Of a stretch of DNA of 64,000 bases, positions 1 through 8,333 are shown piece by piece. The stretch comes from JAHJDS01 sp964569795 (lineage in GTDB: Bacteria; Desulfobacterota; Desulfarculia; Desulfarculales; JAHJDS01). How positions within the stretch are numbered: the first letter of the stretch is position 1; every line of letters begins with the position of its first letter. Location of the stretch: the NCBI GenBank assembly GCA_964569795.1, contig CAZMVB010000007.1, forward strand, positions 62,001 through 126,000, written 5' to 3'. The position numbers were made by a program, and so were the translations under genes. Below the pieces are notes generated by a model, which ran no database searches, had not been told where the DNA came from, and saw only the letters and a list, made by a program, of their open reading frames with translations.

Positions 1-389
1 GTCATGATCACCATCCAGGGCTGGTAGTAGTCCACCCCGGCCTGGGCGTATTCTCCCTTGCGCGTCTCCAAGAGGTCCAGGGCCAGGTCCACCGCCTCGC
101 CCAGGGGCGTTTTGCCGTAGGCCTTCATCTGGGGCATCTGCTGCCGGGTGACCTTCTCGAAGTCGAGCAGGCGCTGGACCTCCTGGCCAAAGGTGACCAC
201 GGCCACCTCGGCGGCCAGCGAGGCCACCTCGTCGCCCTTGATGTCGTCAAGTAATTGACGCACACCCAGGTTCAACTCGTCGATGGGCTCTCCGGTCATG
301 GACCGGCTGGTGTCCAGGACCAGGCAGATGGGCACCCGGGGCGTCGGGTTCTCGATCAGGTCTTGTTGTCTGATTTCCAGGTGGCTCAT
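1..389 (-). CDS. TerY-like von Willebrand factor A domain protein (3' end outside window)
   Basis: The visible 129 residues are the N-terminal half of a vWA domain. The metal-ion-dependent adhesion site (MIDAS) motif D-T-S-R-S lies near residue 26, in the strand reading ICLVLDTSRSM. The T-P-L-G-E segment near residue 100 matches the second MIDAS loop. The closest style is the TerY family of cytosolic vWA proteins, which are typically encoded beside protein kinases and PP2C phosphatases; the gene immediately upstream here encodes a kinase, which fits. The ATG at 389 follows that gene's stop by 64 bases on the same strand, so co-transcription is likely. The protein runs off the window, so its C-terminus and any extra domain are unknown. 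The family call is good; the role as a phospho-signalling partner is inferred from context. Confidence 0.8.
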   Translation of the reverse strand, partial: MSHLEIRQQDLIENPTPRVPICLVLDTSRSMTGEPIDELNLGVRQLLDDIKGDEVASLAAEVAVVTFGQEVQRLLDFEKVTRQQMPQMKAYGKTPLGEAVDLALDLLETRKGEYAQAGVDYYQPWMVIM

Positions 390-453
390 CGCTATCCCCG
401 TTTGATCAGGGTCCCCGGTCCGTTTCCCGGCCGGGTTCCTTTCCAAAATACGC

Positions 454-2454
454 CTACCCCCAAAACTGGGTCAAGAGTTGAATGAGAACGATCCCGACGA
501 ACAGCAGGGCCAGGGCCCACAGGCCCACGAACGAGGCCGAGATGCGGAGTCTTTTCTTCTGGGGCTCGGCCGAGGCCCGGACCGCGGCAAAGGGAGTCAC
601 CTCGGGTTCGGCCTGGGGCTCGGCCGTCCGGTCCTGATCCTGGCGGGCCTGGCAGGCGGGGCAGTACAGGGACCGGCCGGCCCGGGCCGCCTCTTCCGCT
701 GCCTCCTTCTTGGCCATGAACTGGTAGTGGCAGCCCGGGCACTCGACCACCGTTGACCCGAATTCGCTCCGGCGGCACTCGGGACACAGCGGCGCGGTCC
801 CGTTGGTGTCGAGCCGCTCGGCGGCGGCCGCGCTCTCCTCGAACTGAACACCGCACTGCCGGCAGACCATCGACACCGGCCCGGTCAGGGGCATTTTGTC
901 GGGAAACATCTCGGGCGAGGCCTGGCCGACCTCGAGGTCCCGGGCGTAGTCCCGCATGACCTCGAGCCACCTCTCCGTGGATAACCGTTTGTTTTCACGA
1001 AATGTCTGGAAAAAGGCCCTCCGGACCTCCTGGGGCAGATTGGCCCAGATGTACAGCCACTGACCGGCCGGTTCCCGGCCCGTGGGCGCCCCGGTCAGCC
1101 CGTAGGGAAATTCCAGACGCCGGATGTTCGCCCCCGGATCGCCCCCGCCCCGCTGGGAATAGGGCGGCTTGCCCGGGACCAGGATCATGAACAGGAGTGT
1201 GGCCAGGGCGAACATCTCGTGAGCGGGCGTGCGCAGAAAGCCCTTGAAGTCCCGCCCCTGGATCTCGGGCGGGGTGTAGTTGACCGTGCCCACCGGGCAG
1301 GGATAGTCCTCGACCTGATAGGAGTCGGTGTCCACGAAATAGACCGCCCCCGAGCCGTCCACCAGGATATTGGACTGGTTGACGTCGCCCACCAGGACGT
1401 TCTTGCGGTGCAGAAAGTCGAACGTCTCCAGGATCCTCAGGCAGAGCCGGACCAGATCGCCCCGGGTCAGGTGGGGAAACCTGGCCAGGAGGTCGCTCTT
1501 GGGCATGAAGACGGTCGTCTGCAGGTCCTTGCCCTGGGCCGCCTCCATGACGTAGCCGACCACCTGGTTGTCATCCCCCAGGACCAGGTCCAGGGGCCAG
1601 CACAGGCCGGGACAGGTGAGCTGGTGATCGATCATCAGCCGCAGCTTGTCCACGTGGCGGTCGGTGATCTTGTCCGGCCGGTAGATCTTGGCCGCCAGGC
1701 CCAAATCCGTCAGAAAAATGTCGCCCTCGCCGCCGGCGCCGATCTGACGGACCAGCCGCAACCGGCCGTAACGGACCGTCAGGACGTCGTCCCCGACCCG
1801 GGGACCCCCGGCCTCGGAACCGGTTTCCGGGGCCTGGTCAGCGGCCTCCCAGGCGATGGGCCTGGTCCTGACCCGGAAGGGTCGTCCGCCGTCCATATCC
1901 TCCAGGGCGACCCCGAAGGCCTGGACCCCGGGCCGGTTGACCCGGCCGGTGAACGGGGCCTGGTTCTGGGCCCGATCCGGATGCCAGGGGACCAGCCGAT
2001 ACTCCCCCTCGTCCCGGACCATCTTCAGGACCAGCAGATCGTGGTGATCGGGGACGTCCTCCTCCTGCTGAAGGAAGTCGATGGTCCGGGCCAGATCAGG
2101 GTCCTGGGTGATGAGACACAGGTTGTAAGCGGCTGTATAAGTTGAAAAAACCTTGCTAAAGACCTCGTTGGACCCGGGGTCCCCGTCCGTGCCGGGGATG
2201 GTCATCAGGCCCTTTTCCTGAAGGGCCTTGAGCAACCTCAAACTCTGGGTCGCCCGGCGGGCCACCTGCTCCCGCTTGGTCCGGGCCAGGGCCTGGACCT
2301 GACCGACCACTACCCGGGGGACGACCACCCGCCCCAGATGCCGCCCCAGGACCCCGGGCAACATCCGCCCCAGGACATGGGGCGCGCCCGGGTGCATCAA
2401 CGCCGTGGCGTCGATGAAGATCTTGTACTGTGAGGCCAGCAGGTCCAGGTGCAC
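454..2454 (-). CDS. PIN domain-atypical protein kinase-zinc ribbon membrane fusion
   Basis: This 666-residue protein combines four parts. Residues 1-155 look like a PIN nuclease-fold domain (D15 in IFIDATAL, D118 in LITQDPDL). The usual glutamate after the VVVPRVVV strand appears to be Q, so nuclease activity is doubtful. Residues about 228-490 are an atypical Ser/Thr kinase: glycine loop GAGGEGD, K256, catalytic-loop G-D-V-N-Q-S-N with D357 and N362, and metal-binding DTD at 375-377. Two C-x2-C zinc-ribbon pairs follow at about 532-605, and one C-terminal membrane helix at about 640-662. It starts with GTG at 2454, behind a weak GAGG. It lies just upstream of the vWA gene, as in TerY-associated kinase systems. 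The reading frame stays open upstream of the GTG, so the start is moderately certain. Substrate unknown. Confidence 0.75.
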   Translation of the reverse strand: MHLDLLASQYKIFIDATALMHPGAPHVLGRMLPGVLGRHLGRVVVPRVVVGQVQALARTKREQVARRATQSLRLLKALQEKGLMTIPGTDGDPGSNEVFSKVFSTYTAAYNLCLITQDPDLARTIDFLQQEEDVPDHHDLLVLKMVRDEGEYRLVPWHPDRAQNQAPFTGRVNRPGVQAFGVALEDMDGGRPFRVRTRPIAWEAADQAPETGSEAGGPRVGDDVLTVRYGRLRLVRQIGAGGEGDIFLTDLGLAAKIYRPDKITDRHVDKLRLMIDHQLTCPGLCWPLDLVLGDDNQVVGYVMEAAQGKDLQTTVFMPKSDLLARFPHLTRGDLVRLCLRILETFDFLHRKNVLVGDVNQSNILVDGSGAVYFVDTDSYQVEDYPCPVGTVNYTPPEIQGRDFKGFLRTPAHEMFALATLLFMILVPGKPPYSQRGGGDPGANIRRLEFPYGLTGAPTGREPAGQWLYIWANLPQEVRRAFFQTFRENKRLSTERWLEVMRDYARDLEVGQASPEMFPDKMPLTGPVSMVCRQCGVQFEESAAAAERLDTNGTAPLCPECRRSEFGSTVVECPGCHYQFMAKKEAAEEAARAGRSLYCPACQARQDQDRTAEPQAEPEVTPFAAVRASAEPQKKRLRISASFVGLWALALLFVGIVLIQLLTQFWG

Positions 2455-2674
2455 GGCGTCCTCAGGGTCAGGCCGGTCCGAAGGTTCGGGCCGCAGATAT
2501 CTCGTTTCGTCTAAAGAGCAACATTTGTGCCACCCGGCGCGGGGTGGAAAACTATCCGATTATAACCCGAGCCCACGGATTTGTTAACGATTTTCACTCC
2601 CCGGCCCAGGCCCGGCCGACCGGGGCCGGGTCGGTCTATTATTTCGGTTTCCCGGCTCCAAAGACTCGACCTCG

Positions 2675-2693
2675 ACTACCACAATGTGGTAGT
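2675..2693. promoter_or_regulatory. 19-bp perfect palindrome, candidate operator
   Basis: ACTACCACAATGTGGTAGT is a perfect palindrome around a single central base. It abuts a -10-like TATAAC at 2693-2698 and lies 52 bases before the ATG of the small membrane protein at 2746. A repressor bound here would cover the promoter. The divergent PIN-kinase gene starts 220 bases away, so that gene could also be affected. The cognate regulator is not identifiable from this window. Confidence 0.5.
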
Positions 2694-2745
2694 ATAACCT
2701 CTGGGATAGGAAAACACCAGGCCAACCATAACATCAAGGTGTGTC

Positions 2746-3102
2746 ATGGCTGACAGGACGTCTATCCTGGCCCGGGCGCCGGCCAGACTGCTGATCGTGT
2801 TCGGGGCGGTCATCGTCGGCGCGGTCCTGATTTTTAAGGGATTCACCTTCCTGCCGGTGATCGGGATCTTCCTGGGGCTGGCGGTGATGTGGTCGGGCGT
2901 GGCGGCCGGGATCCGGGTGCTCCGCCTGTCCGAGCAGGCAAGCGTCCCGAAAATCGAATCCCTGGCCGCGCCGGTCCCCTTGCCCGCCCCGGCGGGCGTC
3001 CCTGAGGAGGAACCAGCGGAACAGGTCTTCTCTTTCCCCGTACCGGACTGGATCCCCTCGGCCGCGCCGGAAAAGACCGAACCGAGGCCGTCGGGCTCCT
3101 GA
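2746..3102 (+). CDS. small two-helix membrane protein, unknown function
   Basis: I do not recognise a family for this 118-residue protein. Two adjacent hydrophobic segments (about 14-31 and 35-55) make a membrane hairpin. A proline- and glutamate-rich tail (about 70-118) follows and probably faces the cytoplasm, given the Arg-rich N-terminus and loop. The ATG at 2746 sits behind a modest AAGGTG. The gene is monocistronic, faces away from the PIN-kinase gene and converges with the HTH gene at 3125. A 19-bp palindrome in its promoter suggests specific repression. Codon composition matches the neighbours, so it looks native. Confidence 0.6.
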   Translation: MADRTSILARAPARLLIVFGAVIVGAVLIFKGFTFLPVIGIFLGLAVMWSGVAAGIRVLRLSEQASVPKIESLAAPVPLPAPAGVPEEEPAEQVFSFPVPDWIPSAAPEKTEPRPSGS

Positions 3103-3124
3103 AGTCAATCGGCCGGAATCGCTG

Positions 3125-3502
3125 TCAGTCGTCCAGCAGCGATTTCAGGACCGAGCATTGCCGACAGATCTTCATTTTGGACGCCCAGTCCTTTTGCACC
3201 TCGCCCCGGCAGATTGTCCCGTTGATGAACCAGCACAGGTGCCCGGCCTTGAATTCCCAGGCCGGGCACCGCTCCCGCAGGTGTTCGGGGCAGTCCTGGA
3301 CATCCCAGCAGATCTGTAATTTTCGGGGGGATGCCTTCAGGGCCAGCAGAAACAGCAACTGCCGTTCCGCGTGGACCGTTATCCGCCGCCAGCCCTGTTC
3401 GAAGCTTTCCACGGCCTTGACCGAGGTCCCCAGGAGTTGGGACAGTTGCCGCTGGGATTTTTCGAGACGGCCCCTGATCCGGGAGAATTCGATCTTGTCC
3501 AT
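3125..3502 (-). CDS. HTH regulator with C-terminal two-CW cysteine domain
   Basis: Residues 1-50 form a helix-turn-helix of the XRE type (SQRQLSQLLGTSVKAVESFEQG). The second half is cysteine-rich, with two C-W pairs (CWDV and CWFI) plus further cysteines including C-R-Q-C. That is the pattern of the two-CW domain seen in Desulfobacterota proteins. The cysteines could bind a metal or Fe-S cluster, which would make this a redox- or metal-responsive regulator; that is inference. The gene lies 109 bases downstream of cooS on the same strand and may be read through from it. The length of 125 residues is complete for such a compact regulator. Confidence 0.7.
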   Translation of the reverse strand: MDKIEFSRIRGRLEKSQRQLSQLLGTSVKAVESFEQGWRRITVHAERQLLFLLALKASPRKLQICWDVQDCPEHLRERCPAWEFKAGHLCWFINGTICRGEVQKDWASKMKICRQCSVLKSLLDD

Positions 3503-3611
3503 GAGGCTTGGGCGGCTCCTTGAGGCCCAGGATATACTTCCGGCTGATACCTGACAAGTCGGCGGCCCCGGTCCGGTTTCGGACGAGGAATGTGGTCTTG
3601 ACCTGACCCTA

Positions 3612-5582
3612 TCAGGCCGACAGGGCCCGGCGGTCGGCCATGTCCATCAGGACGCGCTCGCGGGCCGTATCCAGACCCAGGTCGGCCCGCTTCTTGTCGA
3701 TGTGGGCGATCATCATCGCCGCCATCTCGTACGGGTCGCGGGTGAATCCCCACTTGCCCAGGCCCTGCGCCTCGAGGCCCTCAAACATCAGGTCGTGGAA
3801 CTTGGTGTTCTTGATGGCGGGGAAGGTGACCCCGAACACGGTATAGACGCCCGAGGCGACAAAGTACTGGCCGATGGCGATGGCCTTTTCGCTCATGAAC
3901 TCGGGCGCGGCCCCGGCCACGGGCAGGTCGGCGATGCTGTCGCCCAGGCCCCCGACCCGGACCATCTCGGCGGCCGCAGTCAGGATCCGGCTGTTGTCGA
4001 TGCAGGCCCCCAGGCCCAGCACCGGCGGGATGCCCACCGCCTCGCAGACCTCGCGCAGCCCCGGCCCGGCCAGGGCCGAGGCCTCGGGGGTGCACAGGCC
4101 GGCCTTGGCCAGGGCGATCTGGGCGCAGCCGGTCTGGATGACCAGGACGTCCTTCTTGATCAGCTCCTTGACCAGCTCGACGTGGACCCAGTCCTGCTTG
4201 ACCCGCGGGTTGGTGCACCCGACCACCCCGGCCACGCCCCGGATGCGGCCGCCTATGATGTTGTCGTTCAGGGGCCAGTAGGACCCCCGAAAGACCCCGC
4301 CCAGCATGTAGTCGATGTATTCGTGGGAAAAACCCGCGATCGCCTGATCGACCCGCTTCGGGATCTCGATCCTGGCCTCCCGGGTCGCAAAGCGCTCGAT
4401 GGCCGCCAGGACGATCCGATCGGTGCAGTCCCGGGGGTCGTGCTCGACGAACTCGATGTGTTCGGCCCCCTCGAGTCTGCACCGGGGGTTGGTGGTGAAG
4501 AACCGGGTGTCATAGCACTTGGCCACGTTGGCCAGGCCCTGCTTGATGCACTGGACGTCCACGGCCATGGCGTCCACCGCCCCGGTGACCAGGACGGCCT
4601 CGGTGGACATGAAGTTGCCGGCGTGGGGGATGCCCCGGCGGCCCATCATCTCCAGGCCGGAGCAGCACATCCCCACCAGGTTGATGCCCTTGGCCCCGGC
4701 GGCCTTGGCCCGCTCGATCAGGAGCGGTTCGCTTACCGAGGCAATCATCGAGTCGAACAGGTTCGGCTCGTGGCCGTGGATGATGATATTGACCTCGTCC
4801 TCCTTGAGCACGCCCATGTTGACCTGGGCGGGCACGGCCATGGGCGTGCCGAACAGGATGTCCGACACCTCGGTCGAGACCATGGACCCGCCCCAGCCGT
4901 CGGCCAGGGCCGTCCGGCTGATCTGGGTCATCAGGTTGTCCGCGTCCTGGTCCACGCCCATGGTCGAGCGGTGCATCATCTCCATGATCTCCCGCATCGC
5001 CCCCCGGGGGACCAGGTCCAGTTCCCGCCACCGGGCCAGGGTGGCCGGCGGCACCCGGCGCGAAAAGGGGATCTCGCCCTCGAGCTGGGTGTAGGTCTTT
5101 TTCAGCTCGGTGTAGAGGTCCAGGGCGATCTCCTTGATGGTCCGGTCCTCGATCGGGATCTCCATCTCCTGGGCCAGGTCTAAAAGCTTTTCCTCGTCCT
5201 TGAGGGAGTACTCGGCGATCTTGCCCTCGGCCACCTCGCGGAACAGTTCGAGCATGACCAGGCCGTGGTCGGTGTGGGCGGCCGTGCCCGCGGCCACCAT
5301 CCGGCCGAAGTTGCGGGCCTGGATGGTGTCAATGGACGCCCCGCACACCCCGGTCTTCTGGTAGGGATCGTTGAAGTTGAGGCGGCAGGGCCCCATGAAG
5401 CAGTGCTTGCAGCAGGCCGACTTCTCGCCGATGGGACAGGCCTTCATGTTGGCCGCCCGGTCAAAGGCCGTCGTCACGCCGTCGGCCGCGGCCTTGGCCA
5501 GCATCTGCGCCGTGGACTCGCAACTGGTCACGTCCTGGGGCCGCACGGTCTTGGCCTCTTTCTGGTCCTCTGTCTTTTTCAT
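3612..5582 (-). CDS. cooS: anaerobic carbon monoxide dehydrogenase catalytic subunit
   Basis: CooS oxidises CO to CO2 at a Ni-Fe-S C-cluster, with electrons leaving through B and D clusters. The N-terminal cysteine set (CPIGEKSACCKHCFMGPCRLN region, residues about 48-70) gives the B/D-cluster ligands. C-cluster regions are visible as MCCSGLEMMG, VVGCTNPR and QTGCAQIALAKAGLC. Length (656 residues) is normal. I chose the ATG at 5582 because AAGGAG lies 8 bases before it; an in-frame start 36 bases upstream lacks this. No cooF ferredoxin, cooC maturation ATPase or acs genes are adjacent, so this is a stand-alone CODH. A role in CO detoxification or CO-dependent electron supply is inferred. Confidence 0.95.
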   Translation of the reverse strand: MKKTEDQKEAKTVRPQDVTSCESTAQMLAKAAADGVTTAFDRAANMKACPIGEKSACCKHCFMGPCRLNFNDPYQKTGVCGASIDTIQARNFGRMVAAGTAAHTDHGLVMLELFREVAEGKIAEYSLKDEEKLLDLAQEMEIPIEDRTIKEIALDLYTELKKTYTQLEGEIPFSRRVPPATLARWRELDLVPRGAMREIMEMMHRSTMGVDQDADNLMTQISRTALADGWGGSMVSTEVSDILFGTPMAVPAQVNMGVLKEDEVNIIIHGHEPNLFDSMIASVSEPLLIERAKAAGAKGINLVGMCCSGLEMMGRRGIPHAGNFMSTEAVLVTGAVDAMAVDVQCIKQGLANVAKCYDTRFFTTNPRCRLEGAEHIEFVEHDPRDCTDRIVLAAIERFATREARIEIPKRVDQAIAGFSHEYIDYMLGGVFRGSYWPLNDNIIGGRIRGVAGVVGCTNPRVKQDWVHVELVKELIKKDVLVIQTGCAQIALAKAGLCTPEASALAGPGLREVCEAVGIPPVLGLGACIDNSRILTAAAEMVRVGGLGDSIADLPVAGAAPEFMSEKAIAIGQYFVASGVYTVFGVTFPAIKNTKFHDLMFEGLEAQGLGKWGFTRDPYEMAAMMIAHIDKKRADLGLDTARERVLMDMADRRALSA

Positions 5583-5642
5583 GAACTGGGCTCCTTGGTC
5601 CCGGTTGGGCGCAAACACAAGTACAACAATGGATCAGCTAGA

Positions 5643-5671
5643 ATTATATCGGACCGTTTTGGTCCCTGCCA
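5643..5671 (-). promoter_or_regulatory. cooS promoter with inverted repeat in the spacer
   Basis: On the minus strand a perfect -10 TATAAT (5643-5648) is separated by 17 bases from TGGCAG (5666-5671), a poor -35. The spacer contains the inverted repeat GGACC-AAAAC-GGTCC (5651-5665). The weak -35 and the repeat together suggest an activator- or repressor-controlled promoter about 60 bases upstream of the cooS start. Confidence 0.5.
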
Positions 5672-5760
5672 CAGCCCCCACCCAGCAGATGAATCTCCAG
5701 AGTTTCCGATGGAGATAGCTGTTCGTTATTAAATAAAATTAAAGTTCGGCCCTGGTGGAA

Positions 5761-7317
5761 TTATCCGCCGGTCCCCAGGCCCAGCCCCCTGGCCGGCCGG
5801 TGGCCTCGGCCAGGCCTTGGTCGGGCTGCGCCCGGCCCGTCCAGGCGGATTTTTTTGAGGCCGGTGAGCGCCTTTTGAGGGATGACCCTGGCCCAGGGGA
5901 CAATCTTCCGCAGGCGCCACATGGACTTGAGAACGGGCCAGGGCAGGGGCAGGGTCGAGGCCAGTTGCCCCAGCCGGACAAAGGCCGCCCCGTCGCGGCC
6001 GCTGATCCGGAGCCGGCGGTTGACGTGGGCCGACAGGTCGAACTGGGCCAGGTAGGTCTCCTCGGTGAGCAGCCCCTCGGCCCGGGCCTTGTGGTACAGC
6101 CCGGTCCCCGGAAACACTGTCAGGGAGAAGAACAACACCTCGTAAGGCGTGGGCAGCCGGCAGAGCAGGCGCAGGGTGTCCAGCCGGTCGGCCTCGGTCT
6201 CCCAGGGGCTGTCCACGATGACGTCGTAGTGCGGGGCCAGGCCGTATGGCCGAAGCCTTTGCGACAGCTTTCTCGCCACGTCGATGATACGCCGGTTTGA
6301 CTCCCGCCGATTGAATAATTTCCTGATCCGGGGGCTGCCGGTCTGGATGCCCATCTCCACGAAAGACACCAGTCCCGTTTTTAGTAGGATGTCCAGCTTG
6401 CGGTCGCGAAAGCTCATCGGGCTGAGCAGGAACATGAAGGGCAGCTTGATTTGATTCCAATAGGCCCGGGCGAACTGGGCCAGCTTGTCCTCGCGCCAGA
6501 GCAGGAAGTCGTCTGAATAGACGTAAACCTTGTGCAGGTTGGGAATGGCCTGCTTGACCTCTTCCAGCTCGGCCATGATGTCTGGCACGGAACGCTTGCG
6601 CAGGCCGAGGCGGCCGGACAGCCTCTTGAGCAGGGGCCGGCAGCAGTAGGTGCAGTCCCCGACGCAGCCCCGATCCACGAACAGGTAATAGGGGTTCTTG
6701 GGCCGGCCGGTCTTGCCCGGGGGCAGGAACCGTTCCGGCCCGGGCCTGGTCCAGGCGCGGGTTCTGACGTCAAAGGCGTGGGTCTGGTCAAAGAAGAACC
6801 GGGGCCGGGGTATTTCGTCCAAATCGTCCAGGCTGGGGGCGGCCCGGTAGTCGTCGGTCAGGGTGGCGCGTGTGTAGATGCCCTGCACATTGGCCGCGCC
6901 GTCAGGGTCGCCGGCGGCCAGGCGCTCGACGAACAGGGGAAAGGCGATCTCGCCCTCGCCGACGCAGACGTAGTCCGAGAACCCGAGGACCTCGGCCGGC
7001 CGGACCGAGGCGTGGATGCCGCCGCTGATGATGATTTTTGCGGCGAATTTTTCCCGGACGGCCTGGGCGATGCGCCGGACCAGGGGCACGTGGGCCGACA
7101 GGAACGAAAAACCGAGCAGGTCGGCGTCAACGATTTTTTCAAAGAGACCGGGCAGGAGGGCCGGGGCCAGGTTTGGATCGTCCAGGTCGGACATCCGGGC
7201 CTGCCAGGCGGGGATGACGATTTTGACCTGATGGCCGGCGTTTTCCGCCAGGGTGGCCAGGATCCGGAGCGGGTAAAGCTGACCGGTGACGTCCCAGCCG
7301 AGAAAGGCGACCTTCAC
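5761..7317 (-). CDS. cobalamin-binding-type radical SAM protein (BchE/P-methylase-like class)
   Basis: The N-terminal ~150 residues resemble a B12-binding Rossmann domain (ISGGIHASVRPAEVL, then VGEGE). The radical SAM domain follows with the cluster motif C-VGD-C-TY-C at about residues 212-219, in DRGCVGDCTYCCRP. At 518 residues the size is usual for this class, whose members methylate or rearrange lipids, pigments or natural products. It starts with GTG at 7317, nine bases after the stop of the methyltransferase gene, so the two form an operon. The DxHxxG B12 motif is not evident (the start reads LGWDVTGQLYP), so cobalamin binding may be absent. Substrate unknown. Confidence 0.8.
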   Translation of the reverse strand: MKVAFLGWDVTGQLYPLRILATLAENAGHQVKIVIPAWQARMSDLDDPNLAPALLPGLFEKIVDADLLGFSFLSAHVPLVRRIAQAVREKFAAKIIISGGIHASVRPAEVLGFSDYVCVGEGEIAFPLFVERLAAGDPDGAANVQGIYTRATLTDDYRAAPSLDDLDEIPRPRFFFDQTHAFDVRTRAWTRPGPERFLPPGKTGRPKNPYYLFVDRGCVGDCTYCCRPLLKRLSGRLGLRKRSVPDIMAELEEVKQAIPNLHKVYVYSDDFLLWREDKLAQFARAYWNQIKLPFMFLLSPMSFRDRKLDILLKTGLVSFVEMGIQTGSPRIRKLFNRRESNRRIIDVARKLSQRLRPYGLAPHYDVIVDSPWETEADRLDTLRLLCRLPTPYEVLFFSLTVFPGTGLYHKARAEGLLTEETYLAQFDLSAHVNRRLRISGRDGAAFVRLGQLASTLPLPWPVLKSMWRLRKIVPWARVIPQKALTGLKKIRLDGPGAARPRPGRGHRPARGLGLGTGG

Positions 7318-7326
7318 CGCCGGCCC

Positions 7327-8160
7327 TTAACCGCTTTTGTCGGACGGATCACCCGGTTTGTCGGCCACGTGCACGAAGAACTCGGCCACGTCCGGGTCAT
7401 AGTCGGTCTCGAAATCGCCGTAAGTGGTCACCGGATCGAATCCGGCCTCGTAGAGCAGGCTCCGGAAGTAGCCGTTTCGGAGCGGAAACATGTTCAGGTA
7501 ATAGACCGTGTTGTCCGGGAAGGCATACCGGAACCGGGCCAAGCCGCTGTCCACGTAATCCGGCTCGACGCAGACCTCCTGGCCGCAGTAGAAGATGTGG
7601 TTGTTGATATACTTTTCGTCCAGGATGGCGTCGTAGTTGCGCTGATCGGCGATGAGGACCCCGCCCGGGGAGAGCAGATCGAACCACTGCCTGAGCACCA
7701 GCCGCCGTTCGTCCTCGGAAAACAGATGGGTGAAGGAGTTGCCCAGGCAGACGATGGCGTCGAATGGGCCGGCGACTTTTTTGGCAACGTGACGCCAGTC
7801 GGCCTGGACCGGGTCCAGGTTCAGGCCTCGTTCCCGGGCGTTATTTTGGGCCTTTACGAGCATGGCCGGCGAGCCGTCCAGGGAGGTGACCTCGAAGCCG
7901 GCCTGGAGCATCCGGATCGAGTGAAAGCCGGTGCCCGTGGCCACGTCCAGGACCCGGTGGGCCTTTTTCTCCTTGAGTATCCGGCAAAAGAACTCGCCCT
8001 CGATCCGGGATCGCCGGCCCCAGCCCACGAGCTGGTCCCACTTCTCGGCGAATCCGGGGACGTATTCGAACCGGTAATGATCGGAATCCCGGACCGCCTT
8101 GGGGTCGGCCCCGAAATCCTGTTCGATCACACCGGTGTTTTGTCTCTGGTCAAAATCCAT
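7327..8160 (-). CDS. class I SAM-dependent methyltransferase
   Basis: The glycine-rich SAM motif D-V-A-T-G-T-G-F-H-S lies near residue 70, followed by the acidic end of strand 2 (SLDGSPAMLV) and motif IV-like AIVCLGNSFTHL. This is a standard seven-strand methyltransferase of 277 residues. The ATG at 8160 follows GAGGTGG at a good distance, so I prefer it to the GTG two codons upstream. The gene is the first of a two-gene operon with the radical SAM protein, so both probably act on the same metabolite. Acceptor substrate cannot be read from the sequence. Confidence 0.85.
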   Translation of the reverse strand: MDFDQRQNTGVIEQDFGADPKAVRDSDHYRFEYVPGFAEKWDQLVGWGRRSRIEGEFFCRILKEKKAHRVLDVATGTGFHSIRMLQAGFEVTSLDGSPAMLVKAQNNARERGLNLDPVQADWRHVAKKVAGPFDAIVCLGNSFTHLFSEDERRLVLRQWFDLLSPGGVLIADQRNYDAILDEKYINNHIFYCGQEVCVEPDYVDSGLARFRYAFPDNTVYYLNMFPLRNGYFRSLLYEAGFDPVTTYGDFETDYDPDVAEFFVHVADKPGDPSDKSG

Positions 8161-8333
8161 AACCACCTCGCGTACCTAACATAGTAACCCGCTTTCACCC
8201 AAAATCAACCATGTAAAAGGGAATACGGTCTAACCCGCGACGCGATCAGGGAATATTTTTAGCGGTGACTGGAATTGTAACTAGAAATCCCTTCCCGGCG
8301 TCTTATAATGTTAGAACAAGGGGGATTAGTCCA

